Source: Neonectria sp. B-13
Lineage: Eukaryota; Ascomycota; Sordariomycetes; Hypocreales; Nectriaceae
Length of the DNA stretch: 64,000 nt
Direction: 5' to 3'
NCBI GenBank assembly: GCA_002682825.1
Contig: NOKP01000035.1
Location: 1 to 64,000 of the forward strand
Part shown: positions 19,901 through 28,971 of the stretch, piece after piece
Numbering within the stretch: the first letter of the stretch is position 1
How the letters are laid out: each line of letters starts with the position of its first letter
The notes under the pieces: generated by a model
Seen by the model: only the letters and a program-made list of their open reading frames with translations
What the model was told of the DNA's origin: nothing
Database searches by the model: none
Program-made: the position numbers and the translations under genes

Positions 19901-21829
19901 ATGCCCATCGCCCTCCAGTTCAACGCCCGAGAGCGTCGACCTTACAAGCATCACACCATCGACTTCAACGTCGTCAAAGACAACGAAAGTGATACCGACG
20001 AAAGCGAAGTCAACTTTTATGTCGCTTTGGTCGAGGAATGGGAAAACGATCAGCTCCCCAGCCCTGTATCGGACAGTGGTTTACCTGCTTTGCCTCTCCC
20101 TCAACCTATTGACCCGGACTTTTTCGATACTATAGGCTGCCTCCAGAGAGATCCTCCTCCTTCTCCTCCTGCCCTTCTGGTTCCCCCTGCGCCTCCTGCA
20201 CTTCCTGCACTTCCTGCACTTCCTGCACCTCCTGTGCCTCCTCCTCCTCCTACCAATCAAGTATTGCCCAACGGCCAGCCCCAACCTGTCGACCTTGAAC
20301 TGACTGACGAACAATTTCTGGCTGTGGCAAGAAAATCATGGATGGTGTCCATGGATATTGTGCTGCATTTCTACCAGCCTAGAACTGCTAGAGCAAAGTA
20401 CCTGGATTTCCTGAACCGTGTCGAGCAGTCGGCTGGAGGAAACCTCCGGGTCCTATGGAACCATCGTCTCCGCGTCGATCCTCTGACAGTCGAACAACAC
20501 TTGGCTCATCATGAACTGTATCTGGTACATGTATTCCTATTGGTACCCTTCCCAGTTTTCTACTTACTCCAGTACCTTGTGTACACAGTTCTGGGCAGCG
20601 ATATTTCTCTCTCTTCCTTCATACATCTACTCTGCCAGTCGTGGATGTGGTTTGTATTGCAACTCTGGCCTCTACCCGAGCCAGCTCTGCCCTACGCTGA
20701 GCTTCCCGGCACGCTTCTAGACGTGAGTCACGCCATTCTCCCACTGGGCCTTCCCCTCTACGTTGGCCTCACAGACTTTGGTTCTTATCTCCCAGGCCAA
20801 GATAGAGAATCTGAGCCGATGAAACACTGGGAGAATTGGCCGTTGGGAGAACCTGAGCGGCAGTCTCGGATAAAAAATCTCACCAGCATCCTTGGTAAAC
20901 CAGATGTTCCAAAGTCGATTGAGGATCTTCTCGGCGCTCTCCAAAAGTCTTCTGCCTCCGTCCAAAATCTGTCACGAGTTTGGGTAATGCTACGGTCTGA
21001 CATACAGCCGGAAGAGCGCAACTTCTTGAGCGAAGTTACAACCATCGACGCCGTTGCGCGTTGGTCTAGGCAGATCAAGACAGCGTTGGCAGCCTTTACC
21101 GCCGAGCATCAGAGGATCTTCGATGCTCAAGAGAGTATGAGGCAGATGTTCGAGCACGTAGCAATCTTGTCTCACAACCTCAACGCCCTTTACTATTTCC
21201 TCAATATCCAGGTCTTCTGGGATCTTGGTGATACCATTGTGGGTCTCCCCATCTCTCATGGGCCTGCACACGATTTCACCAATGATGTCAGGACTTTTCG
21301 GAACTGGTTCAAGGACTTGATTCCAGTTATTGAAGTGCCTCTTGACAACCTGAGACAAGCATTGGGGGCGGAAACGGACAGAATTGTGCCATTCTTGCAG
21401 AGTGTCATTGACAGCGATGCTAGGTACGTACACAGTCATACCTCTTACCCTAAACAAATCAGAGAACTAACTTCTTCCGGTCCCAGGCCCACGCTTATTG
21501 ACGAAGCATCCAATACCCTTAACCGACTGCGAATCCTTCGGCCCTTCATTGTACACGTCACATTGATGCTCGAGCACGCCCAAAGGGAAGTAAGAATGAC
21601 AGTTGATAAGATGGATCACATAATACAACATTTTGGTCTGACGAGGATGAGGTGCATGAGGGAAGCACTGGAAATGCTTACAATCAAGCATATGAGGGAT
21701 GCTTTTCGCCATTGCATGGCCCAGTCTGACCAATTGGGTAACCTACACCGACAGCTTAGGAAGGTAGAGAACAACCTACACCAGGCAGCTCGGCTCTCTA
21801 GCCGCACCAGTCGCCCTCATGGTTGGTAA
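19901..21829 (+). CDS. Uncharacterised large protein with Pro-rich and hydrophobic regions
   Basis: Predicted CDS join(19901..21423,21487..21829), 621 aa. The 63-bp intron has AG/GTACGT at the donor, AACTAAC as branch site and GTCCCAG as acceptor. Because it is a multiple of three with no stop, an unspliced 642-aa form would also be open. The N-terminus is charged (NESDTDESEVNFY). It is followed by a PALPALPALPAP repeat and PPPPP (about residues 85-125). Residues about 205-300 are very hydrophobic (LVHVFLLVPFPVFYLLQYLV and later). The C-terminal half is alpha-helical with heptad-like Leu/Ile spacing. The hydrophobic block may be true membrane helices or mis-modelled introns. No family is recognised. 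Confidence 0.7.
   Translation: MPIALQFNARERRPYKHHTIDFNVVKDNESDTDESEVNFYVALVEEWENDQLPSPVSDSGLPALPLPQPIDPDFFDTIGCLQRDPPPSPPALLVPPAPPALPALPALPAPPVPPPPPTNQVLPNGQPQPVDLELTDEQFLAVARKSWMVSMDIVLHFYQPRTARAKYLDFLNRVEQSAGGNLRVLWNHRLRVDPLTVEQHLAHHELYLVHVFLLVPFPVFYLLQYLVYTVLGSDISLSSFIHLLCQSWMWFVLQLWPLPEPALPYAELPGTLLDVSHAILPLGLPLYVGLTDFGSYLPGQDRESEPMKHWENWPLGEPERQSRIKNLTSILGKPDVPKSIEDLLGALQKSSASVQNLSRVWVMLRSDIQPEERNFLSEVTTIDAVARWSRQIKTALAAFTAEHQRIFDAQESMRQMFEHVAILSHNLNALYYFLNIQVFWDLGDTIVGLPISHGPAHDFTNDVRTFRNWFKDLIPVIEVPLDNLRQALGAETDRIVPFLQSVIDSDARYVHSHTSYPKQIRELTSSGPRPTLIDEASNTLNRLRILRPFIVHVTLMLEHAQREVRMTVDKMDHIIQHFGLTRMRCMREALEMLTIKHMRDAFRHCMAQSDQLGNLHRQLRKVENNLHQAARLSSRTSRPHGW
20193..20250 (+). repeat. 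9-bp tandem repeat (CCTGCACTT) in coding sequence
   Basis: About four units of CCTGCACTT followed by CCTGCACCT and CCTCCTCCT, encoding Pro-Ala-Leu repeats and then poly-Pro. Slippage here should give length polymorphism. Confidence 0.8.
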
Positions 21830-22656
21830 CTAACGATTTCCGAGTTTCTGTCACAAGAAATGCTGTCTCAACAAGCGACAAAGAGCCAAACTTGCTTGTC
21901 AGAGATCGCGGGCAAGGATGTAGGGCACACATCTAGGGGTGAAGAGTGTGAAAAGCTTCTAGGTGGGAGTGCTAATGTCTTCCATTCCCGGTCGGTCTGA
22001 TAATTTCCTCGATAGCACAAGAAATACGCAAGGCCGGTCTTTATGTCAAGTTTTTAAACCACGCTTTACAAGATATAGACCTTTATGCTTTTCCAAGACA
22101 CAAACTCTCACACCCAAGTTATACTTGAAGTATGCATTAAATAAATTCCTATTTTCTCTTTCATAAAGTAGAAAGAATATTCAAGTTGAAGCAAATCTTG
22201 AGTGCACTAATCCCAATGAACGCTCATGTTCTATCTTTCTGCTACGCTTTTCACCCCTACGCTCATTGATGGCTGTATGTTGGCATTTTGAGCGTAAACA
22301 AAGTTACTTTCAAGCATCAATACCTGCGCCATGATAATTTACAATATTCTAAAGCGACCTAATACCTACTACTCATATCCATAACTCCCATGGCAAGCGT
22401 CTACCGTCGTTTTTAAATTTACTAGCGGCGGCTTCCTTGCGCAAAATCATATGACTCAACCGGGTCCAAAATCCTTTTTCTTCGGCGCCCGTATTTCCTC
22501 ACTCTCCTCGTTGGTCATGATATGCCGCCATCTTCCTTCTCTTTAAACTTCACGACTAAGTCATCAAGGGATTCGAGGCTAGAATTAGAGACAATAAAGG
22601 TTTATGTAACGGTTAACCGATATTTGAGAAGGCGCCATGTCCATCCCTAGCGGTCT
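21830..22656. other. Intergenic, AT-rich
   Basis: More than 800 bp with no believable gene. Contains the 3' UTR of the preceding gene and AT-rich sequence up to the decayed beta-lactamase copy. Confidence 0.4.
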
Positions 22657-23240
22657 TCATAAATACTGTTCAAAGTATTGTGTAAGCGACAACCCAGAGA
22701 CCCTCGTTACCGCAATCCCGACCCAGTCTAAGCCCGGACTATACGCCCGCCCCTCGTCCGGCTCAAACAGCAGTGGTGCCAAAAAATGCCTCGGCAGGGT
22801 CCTTCGAATCTAGCAGAGCTGCCTCTTCTAGAGAGTTCATCCGCACCCACTCGCCCCGGGCCGTCAATTTGGGATCCATTGATTCGTACACCAACCCGAG
22901 GAGTGTGTGAGGAGGCTCCTGAGCGTGATTGGGCGCGAGCGTGGACGGAAGACGGGGCCGGTTTCGTTCACGTCGATAAGGATTTGTGTCTTGGCAAGCT
23001 CGGGGATGGACGCAATGTCGGTGTCAATGAAAAGGAGGCCGCATTCGACAACTTGGAGGGCCGCGATCGTCGTCATGAGTTTGGTACAAGAGGCGAGCCA
23101 GCAGACGGTATCGTGAGTGAAGGATTGGAGGGCCCCGTACGGAGCACTCGGAAATGCGTAGAGGCCGGAGACCGGAGACCGGAGACAGAAGCTGCCCTGT
23201 CGAGTTGTTGCCCCATAATTGTGAGAGTCCACAGAAGATG
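22657..23240 (-). pseudogene. Decayed serine beta-lactamase-fold (class C/LovD-like) gene
   Basis: On the minus strand the frame includes WLASCTKLMTTIAALQ, carrying the SxxK catalytic motif as SCTK, then GPVFRPRSRPITLRSLLTHSSG. These match the intact gene at 23933-25403 block by block. Immediately after SSG one base is missing and the frame shifts. The continuation (LVYESMDPKL) is in another frame, and the Tyr-motif block RAYSPGLDWVGIAV near 22712-22755 is in yet another, ending at a TGA at 22657. The 3' half is absent. This is a dead paralog of its neighbour. Confidence 0.8.
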
Positions 23241-23932
23241 TCCCCGTGCCCGCAGTGCCTCGGTACTTACCTGCTGCTCATACGACCCATGCTTAAGGAA
23301 AAGAAGAGAGCTTTTAGCGAAGGCTGGTTTTTGAAACATCTGTATGCTCCAGTGATAGAGCCAACGTCTTGGTTCAGGGGTTGGAAGGTGTTGATAAAGG
23401 CTGCGACATGGCCTAGACAAGGAAGAAAGCCACGAGGCAAATCATTCAGGCCATACTCAGACAACTTCATCCAGAACATAACTTATTCCGCTGCCACACA
23501 GACTACAAGACGCAATCTTCCTTCATTAACGTGTCTCATCCATTCAATCCCTACCCGGAGCCTCGCTGCTGTTAGCCGGAGCCGAGACTGAGCGACCCTG
23601 AGTTGGGTAGTGGCTTAGCTAGCATAACTAAGCCACATGTGCACAAAAGTTCACCATAAAGCCTATTGTGCAAAGTCAATGTTGAGGTCGCTGATGTTTC
23701 CGAGGTCCTGGTCGGCCCAGGCCTACGACCATGTGGTCGAGATCCGCCGACCCTATCATGTACGTTACTCAAGGGTAGCAAGTCATCCCTGTGGTCTGTG
23801 AGAATGGAGGTTGCGTATGGCCGTCTTTTATATCCAAGCGCTTTAAGTAAGTGTCAGGCTTTCTAGCATTGGCCAATCAACACAACATGTTCATCTTGCT
23901 CCACGACTGTGTTCCGAGTCTCTGCTACACTT
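23241..23932. other. Remnant and intergenic sequence between beta-lactamase-fold copies
   Basis: The first 200 bp may contain unrecognisable 5' parts of the decayed copy. The rest shows no coding signal. It probably also holds the 3' UTR of the intact gene. Confidence 0.35.
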
Positions 23933-25403
23933 TCATTGGTCGTTCAAGTTTTCAAGACTCTTGTAAACGAATTTCTCAAACTCGGTCAACAGCTTGACAG
24001 CCTGCTCATCCCCACTCGGAACCATCTGTGACAAATAGACGCCGGCGACGCCCTTCTCCAAATCAATCCACTATCGAACAACAAGTTAGCTAGATGTCTT
24101 TACAATACGTTGATGTTTAATACTTGCCCAATAGCAATTCGGCATCCCGGACCACGTGAGCGAATGAGCCGATCGCCGGCTCGGAACTGCAGCGAGGTTG
24201 ATCAAGCCACCTAGTCCAAAGCTCACAGGGACGTCAGGAGGGACGGCGTTGAAAATCGCCATGCGGAAGGACGACGAATATTCGTCTTGGTTGTCGAGAC
24301 CGGTGTTGCTCTCCAAGTGTGGTTGGAACATGGTTTTGATGGTTTCTGCACGAAGCAGTTTCTCATTCAGGATGCCCTGGTAGATCTTGAGCAGTGCATT
24401 CACGGTGGCGTATAATCCACCGCCGCCGAGATCGTCATCAATCTGGGCGGGCCACAGGGGGTTCTTTGGGATGCGGAGGACTCCATCAACTCGCTCCCAC
24501 TGGTGTACCAGTCGAGCTCGCATATCCTCTCGAGTCTCTAGATGAAAGGTAATGTCTTTGGTGGACACGACGTCAAAGATGTGACGCTTCATGTAATCAC
24601 CCAGCCTCATGGAAGTGACTCGTTCGACCTGTGCGAGTGTTCTCGTCAATTCTCATCGCCAACCTGTAGAGAAGATTGGCACTTACCATGAGGCCAGCCC
24701 AGTCAACGCCCGGGGAATATATCCAGCGGCTACCTGGCTCAAATACCAGAACTTGATAGAACTTTTTGATCTGTATTATATGGTTAGTGAGAGCAGTCCA
24801 ACATGACAATGCGATTGCTTACAATAGAGTGCGGACTACGGGGTGGGACGGTTGGGAGCTGAGCGTATCGTGTCAAAAGCGGCTCCATGTGGACATAGGT
24901 CATGCCGCTCGAGTGAGTGAGGAGGTGCCTGAAGAAGGAACTTCCCGTTAGTGTGTCCTTTTAGCCTTACTTCATGTAACTCAAAGACTTGCCGTAGAGT
25001 GATGGCCTTCGTAGAGGGTCGAAAGATTGGTTCATCGTTTTCGTCGAATCCTGTCAAGACCTGGGGGTTTTCCCATTCTGGCAGGATTTTCGCAATGCCT
25101 ACATCCAGATCCAGCTGTCCTCTCTCCACGCATTGCATCACAGCCACAGTGGTGACGAATTTGGTAGCTGAGGCGATGAGATGCACGCCATCTGTCTCCA
25201 TGTTGTCATTTGACTCCTCTCCAAAGGCCTTGGCATAGTGGAAGGAACCTAAAGCGCCCGTAGGATTAGCATGGGGCGATATCGAGTTATACAAGCTCCG
25301 TACCATCTTTGTTCACAGCTCCAAGCGTGACTCGCGACAGGGGGTTTTTATCGTCTCCACGAGGGTGGCGAACAGAGTCAACAATTTCTTCGAAAGACGC
25401 CAT
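23933..25403 (-). CDS. Serine beta-lactamase-fold hydrolase/acyltransferase (EstB/LovD-like)
   Basis: Predicted CDS complement(join(23933..24070,24128..24628,24687..24770,24823..24928,24993..25248,25304..25403)), 394 aa, six exons. The family (class C beta-lactamase fold) includes esterases and the statin acyltransferase LovD. Seen here: SATK with Ser60 and Lys63 (SxxK), TLRHLLTHSSGMTYVHMEPL, the Tyr motif YSPGVDWAG (Tyr172), the C-terminal FGLGGLINL and SGMPNCYWWIDLEKGVAG. No signal peptide, so probably cytosolic. Two introns (24929-24992 and 24071-24127) use GCAAGT donors; both are fixed by conserved sequence. A dead paralog lies downstream. Substrate is unknown. It could serve secondary metabolism, but no synthase gene is in the window. 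Confidence 0.9.
24071..24127 (-). other. GC-AG intron (beta-lactamase-fold gene, last intron)
   Basis: The donor is TGG/GCAAGT and the acceptor TTCGATAG, with GCTAAC as branch site. Splicing joins CYW to WIDLEKGV, the conserved YWWID block of this family. Only a GC donor gives this join. Confidence 0.8.
24929..24992 (-). other. GC-AG intron (beta-lactamase-fold gene, second intron)
   Basis: The donor is CG/GCAAGT and the acceptor TTCTTCAG, with a CACTAAC branch site. It rebuilds TLRHLLTHSSG. The nearest GT donors either break the frame or add four residues inside a conserved block. Confidence 0.8.
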
Positions 25404-26697
25404 TTTGGAAGATTGATGGTGAGAGACAGGTTTGGCGCGCGAATGGAAGGCTTTTAACCGCTGGGGACGATCCCTGGGTCTTGGAAGAAGGAAAAGCCGC
25501 TGTAGACCAAAGTTTGTCGGCTGACAAAGCCCCATCTAACGGATGACGTTACGACATGTGCCGAGCGTTTCAGCATTGGACTAGGAAGGTTAGCAACACT
25601 GACCTTGTCATGCTGGATGTACAGCGTGAAGAAAGATAGAAAATAACATGGCAACACCTCACACCAGTTCACGCAGGTACAGAGTACCTTAGGCTAAATA
25701 GGTAAAGAGGATATCGCTAATTTCACTCTCGAACAGCGAGGTGGAGAACTCGGACCAGCGCTCCAATAGGCAAGTCGGGCGCCCAATCTAAGTTGGTGGG
25801 GTGGCCGTTTTGTTGGAACCTTATGTCAGGTCAGAACTCTGCATTACATGATATGATCATGCTTGTTATTTGCTTCGAAATGTGAGGAAAGTCGGCCGAC
25901 TGGTCTTCAGGCCCGCTCCAGAGCTGAGATTGCCGCATAAGGTAAGTTTATATGAATGCAGTTCGTGTGAACTTCTGTATTGACAATTGGCGGGCAAGCC
26001 TCACACATACTGAGGCATGGTTCACTTGACCTGCGAAGTTGCCTGTCGGCCGTTGGGGGGGTAGTCCAGTTGTCTGGACAAATTTAGAGGCCCTAATACT
26101 ATGTACTAGCTAACCCCAACACCCTCGATCCCACTCAGTCTCAGGGATTCCCAGTTCGGTAGCATATTGGGTCTGACCCAGTCCCTGTGTATGAACTGGG
26201 TGCAACTGTAGATGTCCCTTATCGTTGTGCACATTCTGCCACTTCTATGCATTTCTTTTACACGTAACGCATGTTTCATACCCCGTATTCAAGATGAATC
26301 ACATGAATCACTCTGAGCATTCGATGTATCGGCAATGATCAAAATAGTTCTGATCATGATGTGCGTTTGTCACTCGCTCTGTCGTGATCTCGGACGAGAG
26401 CCCACGGTGCAGGAGAAGCAACGGCCGGCCTTTGCCATTACGGGTTACAGCCCGGCGGAGATGATGTGAGGCAGACGATCAAGTTTATCTCGTTAGATGC
26501 TTCCCATACTCAACGAAGGTAGGTGCTGATTACTATAAGGAACACACAGAATTCCTCTAACGCCGCATACCTCTTGCCAAAAACTTCACGCACTCAACTA
26601 CTTCGATAGCGCAGCACTTCGTTACCACGATTTCACGATCTCACAATTTCACATTATACAACTTGTCAACAACCATGCTACCTTACGCTTAGATGCG
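25404..26697. other. Intergenic, about 1.3 kb
   Basis: No gene is seen. The final 130 bp (rich in CACAATTTCACA and CTTGTCAACAACC) looks like a normal fungal 5' UTR leading to the transporter remnant. Confidence 0.4.
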
Positions 26698-26921
26698 ATG
26701 TCTCTAGCCGATAACCCAGGGGCCAACCCCGAGAAGGAGCACGACAAGACCCATCATGTAGCGCCATCAGCTCTGGCTGATAAGGAGTCTGACTCAACCA
26801 CCGACGTTGACGAGGAGGCACAAACACAGATGGAGAAGGTCGCTAAAGACGCCGAACTCATACCCACAGAGGAGCCTCAATACCCATTAGGCGTATGTCT
26901 AGCTTCTATCAGTATTAAAGA
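26698..26921 (+). pseudogene. 5' remnant of an MFS multidrug-type transporter
   Basis: From the ATG the frame encodes a hydrophilic head typical of 14-TM drug/toxin-efflux MFS proteins (MSLADNPGANPEKEHDK, EEAQTQMEK, then EEPQYPLGVCLASISI). In the family a first helix follows the Tyr-Pro-x-Gly motif. Here the likeness stops within about 12 residues and the sequence runs into the 3' end of the thioesterase gene on the other strand. The start and its leader are intact, the other roughly 95 percent is missing. A breakpoint near 26895-26920 is inferred. Confidence 0.5.
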
Positions 26922-27966
26922 TTACAGTTTCGAGCTTTTCTTGGTGCCTTTAAATCGTTTCTTTGCGTCCAGGACCAAGATAACTTGACGTGCATTGCAA
27001 ATCAACTCCATTCGCTCATCACATATCGTGACATCCAAGTCCATCCTCCCGCCTTCCAATTTCTTAGTCGCCGCTCGAGTGAATGTCCACGGAATCCCGC
27101 TTTCGGGAATCTTCTTCTTGAACTCGATGCCCATGGATACTGTGTTATTGAAAACGCTCGCGTCAGCCGCTTCGGCGAGTGAATTGGTCATCTCGCAGAG
27201 CGCACCCGGGTTCTTTTTCTCCCATGCCTCCATCGTCGCAAATTTGCTATGCGCATCGTACATACCGCCGTTGCGCAATAGAGTATCCGACATGGATGCA
27301 ATCAGGTCGCATAGCAGTGTTACACACGTTGCGTCCATGCGCTCGGCAGTGAACGTATTCCAAGCATCGCAGATTCCGGCGACCTGGAAACCTCCTCGTG
27401 GACTGAGAACCATTGTGTGACGTGATATGGGGATGATTTCGCCAGCGATACGGCCAGGGATCCAGTTCTCGTCCGGCTCGCCAGCTTTAATCTTGGCGAA
27501 ATTGGGAATCGGCTTTGGGGGAGGGTCCAGAGCCCAGTCGGTAGCGACGGTAGGGCCTAAGGATTCGTCGAAGCTGGTGGACGTGGCGATGGCGATGGCT
27601 TTAACTTGGCCTTCTTGTGCTAGTTGTAGCTGGATGGTGCAGTGGATGCCGCCGCGCTTGAGGTCGGTTACTGTGATGTCGAAGTTCTTGGAGGCACAGT
27701 ATCGCAGAAACTCGATGTGAAGAGTCAGGACGTCGGGCTGATTGTATTTCTTGAGGGTCGTCGTGAAGTGCGTCGCGGCAGTGAGGTGGATAACAGCAGC
27801 CACGGAGCCACCATGCAATGCTGAAGCAGTAGTGTCAGTTCATTCACAAGTTGTGGTATGTTCGAGACTTACTGGGACCGATGGTCCAATCTGCATGATG
27901 GGACGTTGTGTATGAGTGTGGTCCCGTTTGCTGCAAGTTAGCTTGTCGCTTGAAGAGAGTTGCCAT
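26922..27966 (-). CDS. Thioesterase-like (double hotdog) protein
   Basis: Predicted CDS complement(join(26922..27820,27873..27966)), 330 aa. It matches the fungal thioesterase-like superfamily: ADWTIGPTLHGGSVAAVIH at the first hotdog helix, then LTLHIEFLRYCASKNFDITV, and a second hotdog from about residue 180 (LLCDLIASMSD... TNSLAEAADASVFNNTVSMG). These enzymes hydrolyse acyl-CoA thioesters. The intron is fixed by the GPTLHGGS junction. No targeting peptide is evident. It overlaps no other intact gene but abuts the MFS remnant tail to tail. Function beyond acyl-thioester hydrolysis is not predictable. Confidence 0.87.
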
Positions 27967-28971
27967 GTTCAGCGTGGTCCGACGTTCTGCGATTTCGACG
28001 GGCGGAAAGCTTCTTGGTTCACAGCCAACGTCAATGGAGTTCGGCTCGCAAGTTTACGGGGCGCGTTCAAGTAAATATAGTTGGAATTGTGTCAGATTTT
28101 AGTTTTCTTAGCGCTTACCATGCTCATGTTGTATTTTAGTTGTGAGAATGTACGTCTTACACTGCCATATTGTCGGTTTTATCTGATGATACCAGATGCA
28201 CGATTCGCTTACTCGAGCAGTTCTTGGTGTACGATGATTGGAATAGTCCTTTGTGCAGGTAATGTAACGTGCGTGTAGCCTTGCAGTTTTCGCCATTCTA
28301 TTTTTATTCATTGACGATCGAGGTATGCAAGCGGTGAGTTATAATTTAGTTATGATTATTTCCATGTACTGTTACTGGCGGCATCTATAGCGAATGGATT
28401 GAATGGGTGTGTTAACTGTGCTCCGCGAGGTAACTGCAACGAAACATGTATGCAAACAACTGTTTAAAGAATGGGAAACTTGTTGTTCAATGTCACCAAG
28501 CTTTGCTCAGTGGAAGTTGCCAGCATCGCGGAACTACACGACTGCGGAATAAAAACACGACTGACATGGCATTGACTGATGACGCGGGGTAAAGCCATCA
28601 GACAAGCATCGGGTATAACTTCCGAGCGGACTTTAAGTGGTGACCAATTACCCCACGCTGGCATTTCCAGGGGTTCATTCCTTCGACATACCTCATGACG
28701 CCCCTAGGCCCCTAGAAAATAGTTGGAACCGTTGGCGGCTTCTGCTCCGATTCGACCTTGGGCTGATAGCGGTGAGGTTCAAAATGGATTAGGACCGATT
28801 AGCACGTGGCGATCCGCGTCGCGTGTGACGAAATACGAAGAGATAGCCGGGTAATATCCGGAGAGTGCGGCAAGCCGGGATATGAGCGCCAGCCTTATAA
28901 ATATCAGCTCGGGCCCGGGACAAGTGACGCCGGCCAGTTCACGCCCTGCACGGTTCATATTCCTGCTCATC
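27967..28971. promoter_or_regulatory. Divergent intergenic region, thioesterase / GH3
   Basis: About 1 kb. The TATA box TATAAAT at 28896-28902 lies 76 bp before the GH3 ATG. The rest is AT-rich upstream and GC-rich near GH3. No gene is seen. Confidence 0.5.

Noticed and set aside
20723..20795. Intron in the 621-aa gene (GTGAGT ... CTCCCAG)
   Set aside because: Removing it causes an early stop; kept as coding although the hydrophobic region stays doubtful.
22786..23591. Plus-strand frames over the decayed beta-lactamase copy
   Set aside because: They are antisense shadows; conserved motifs lie on the minus strand.
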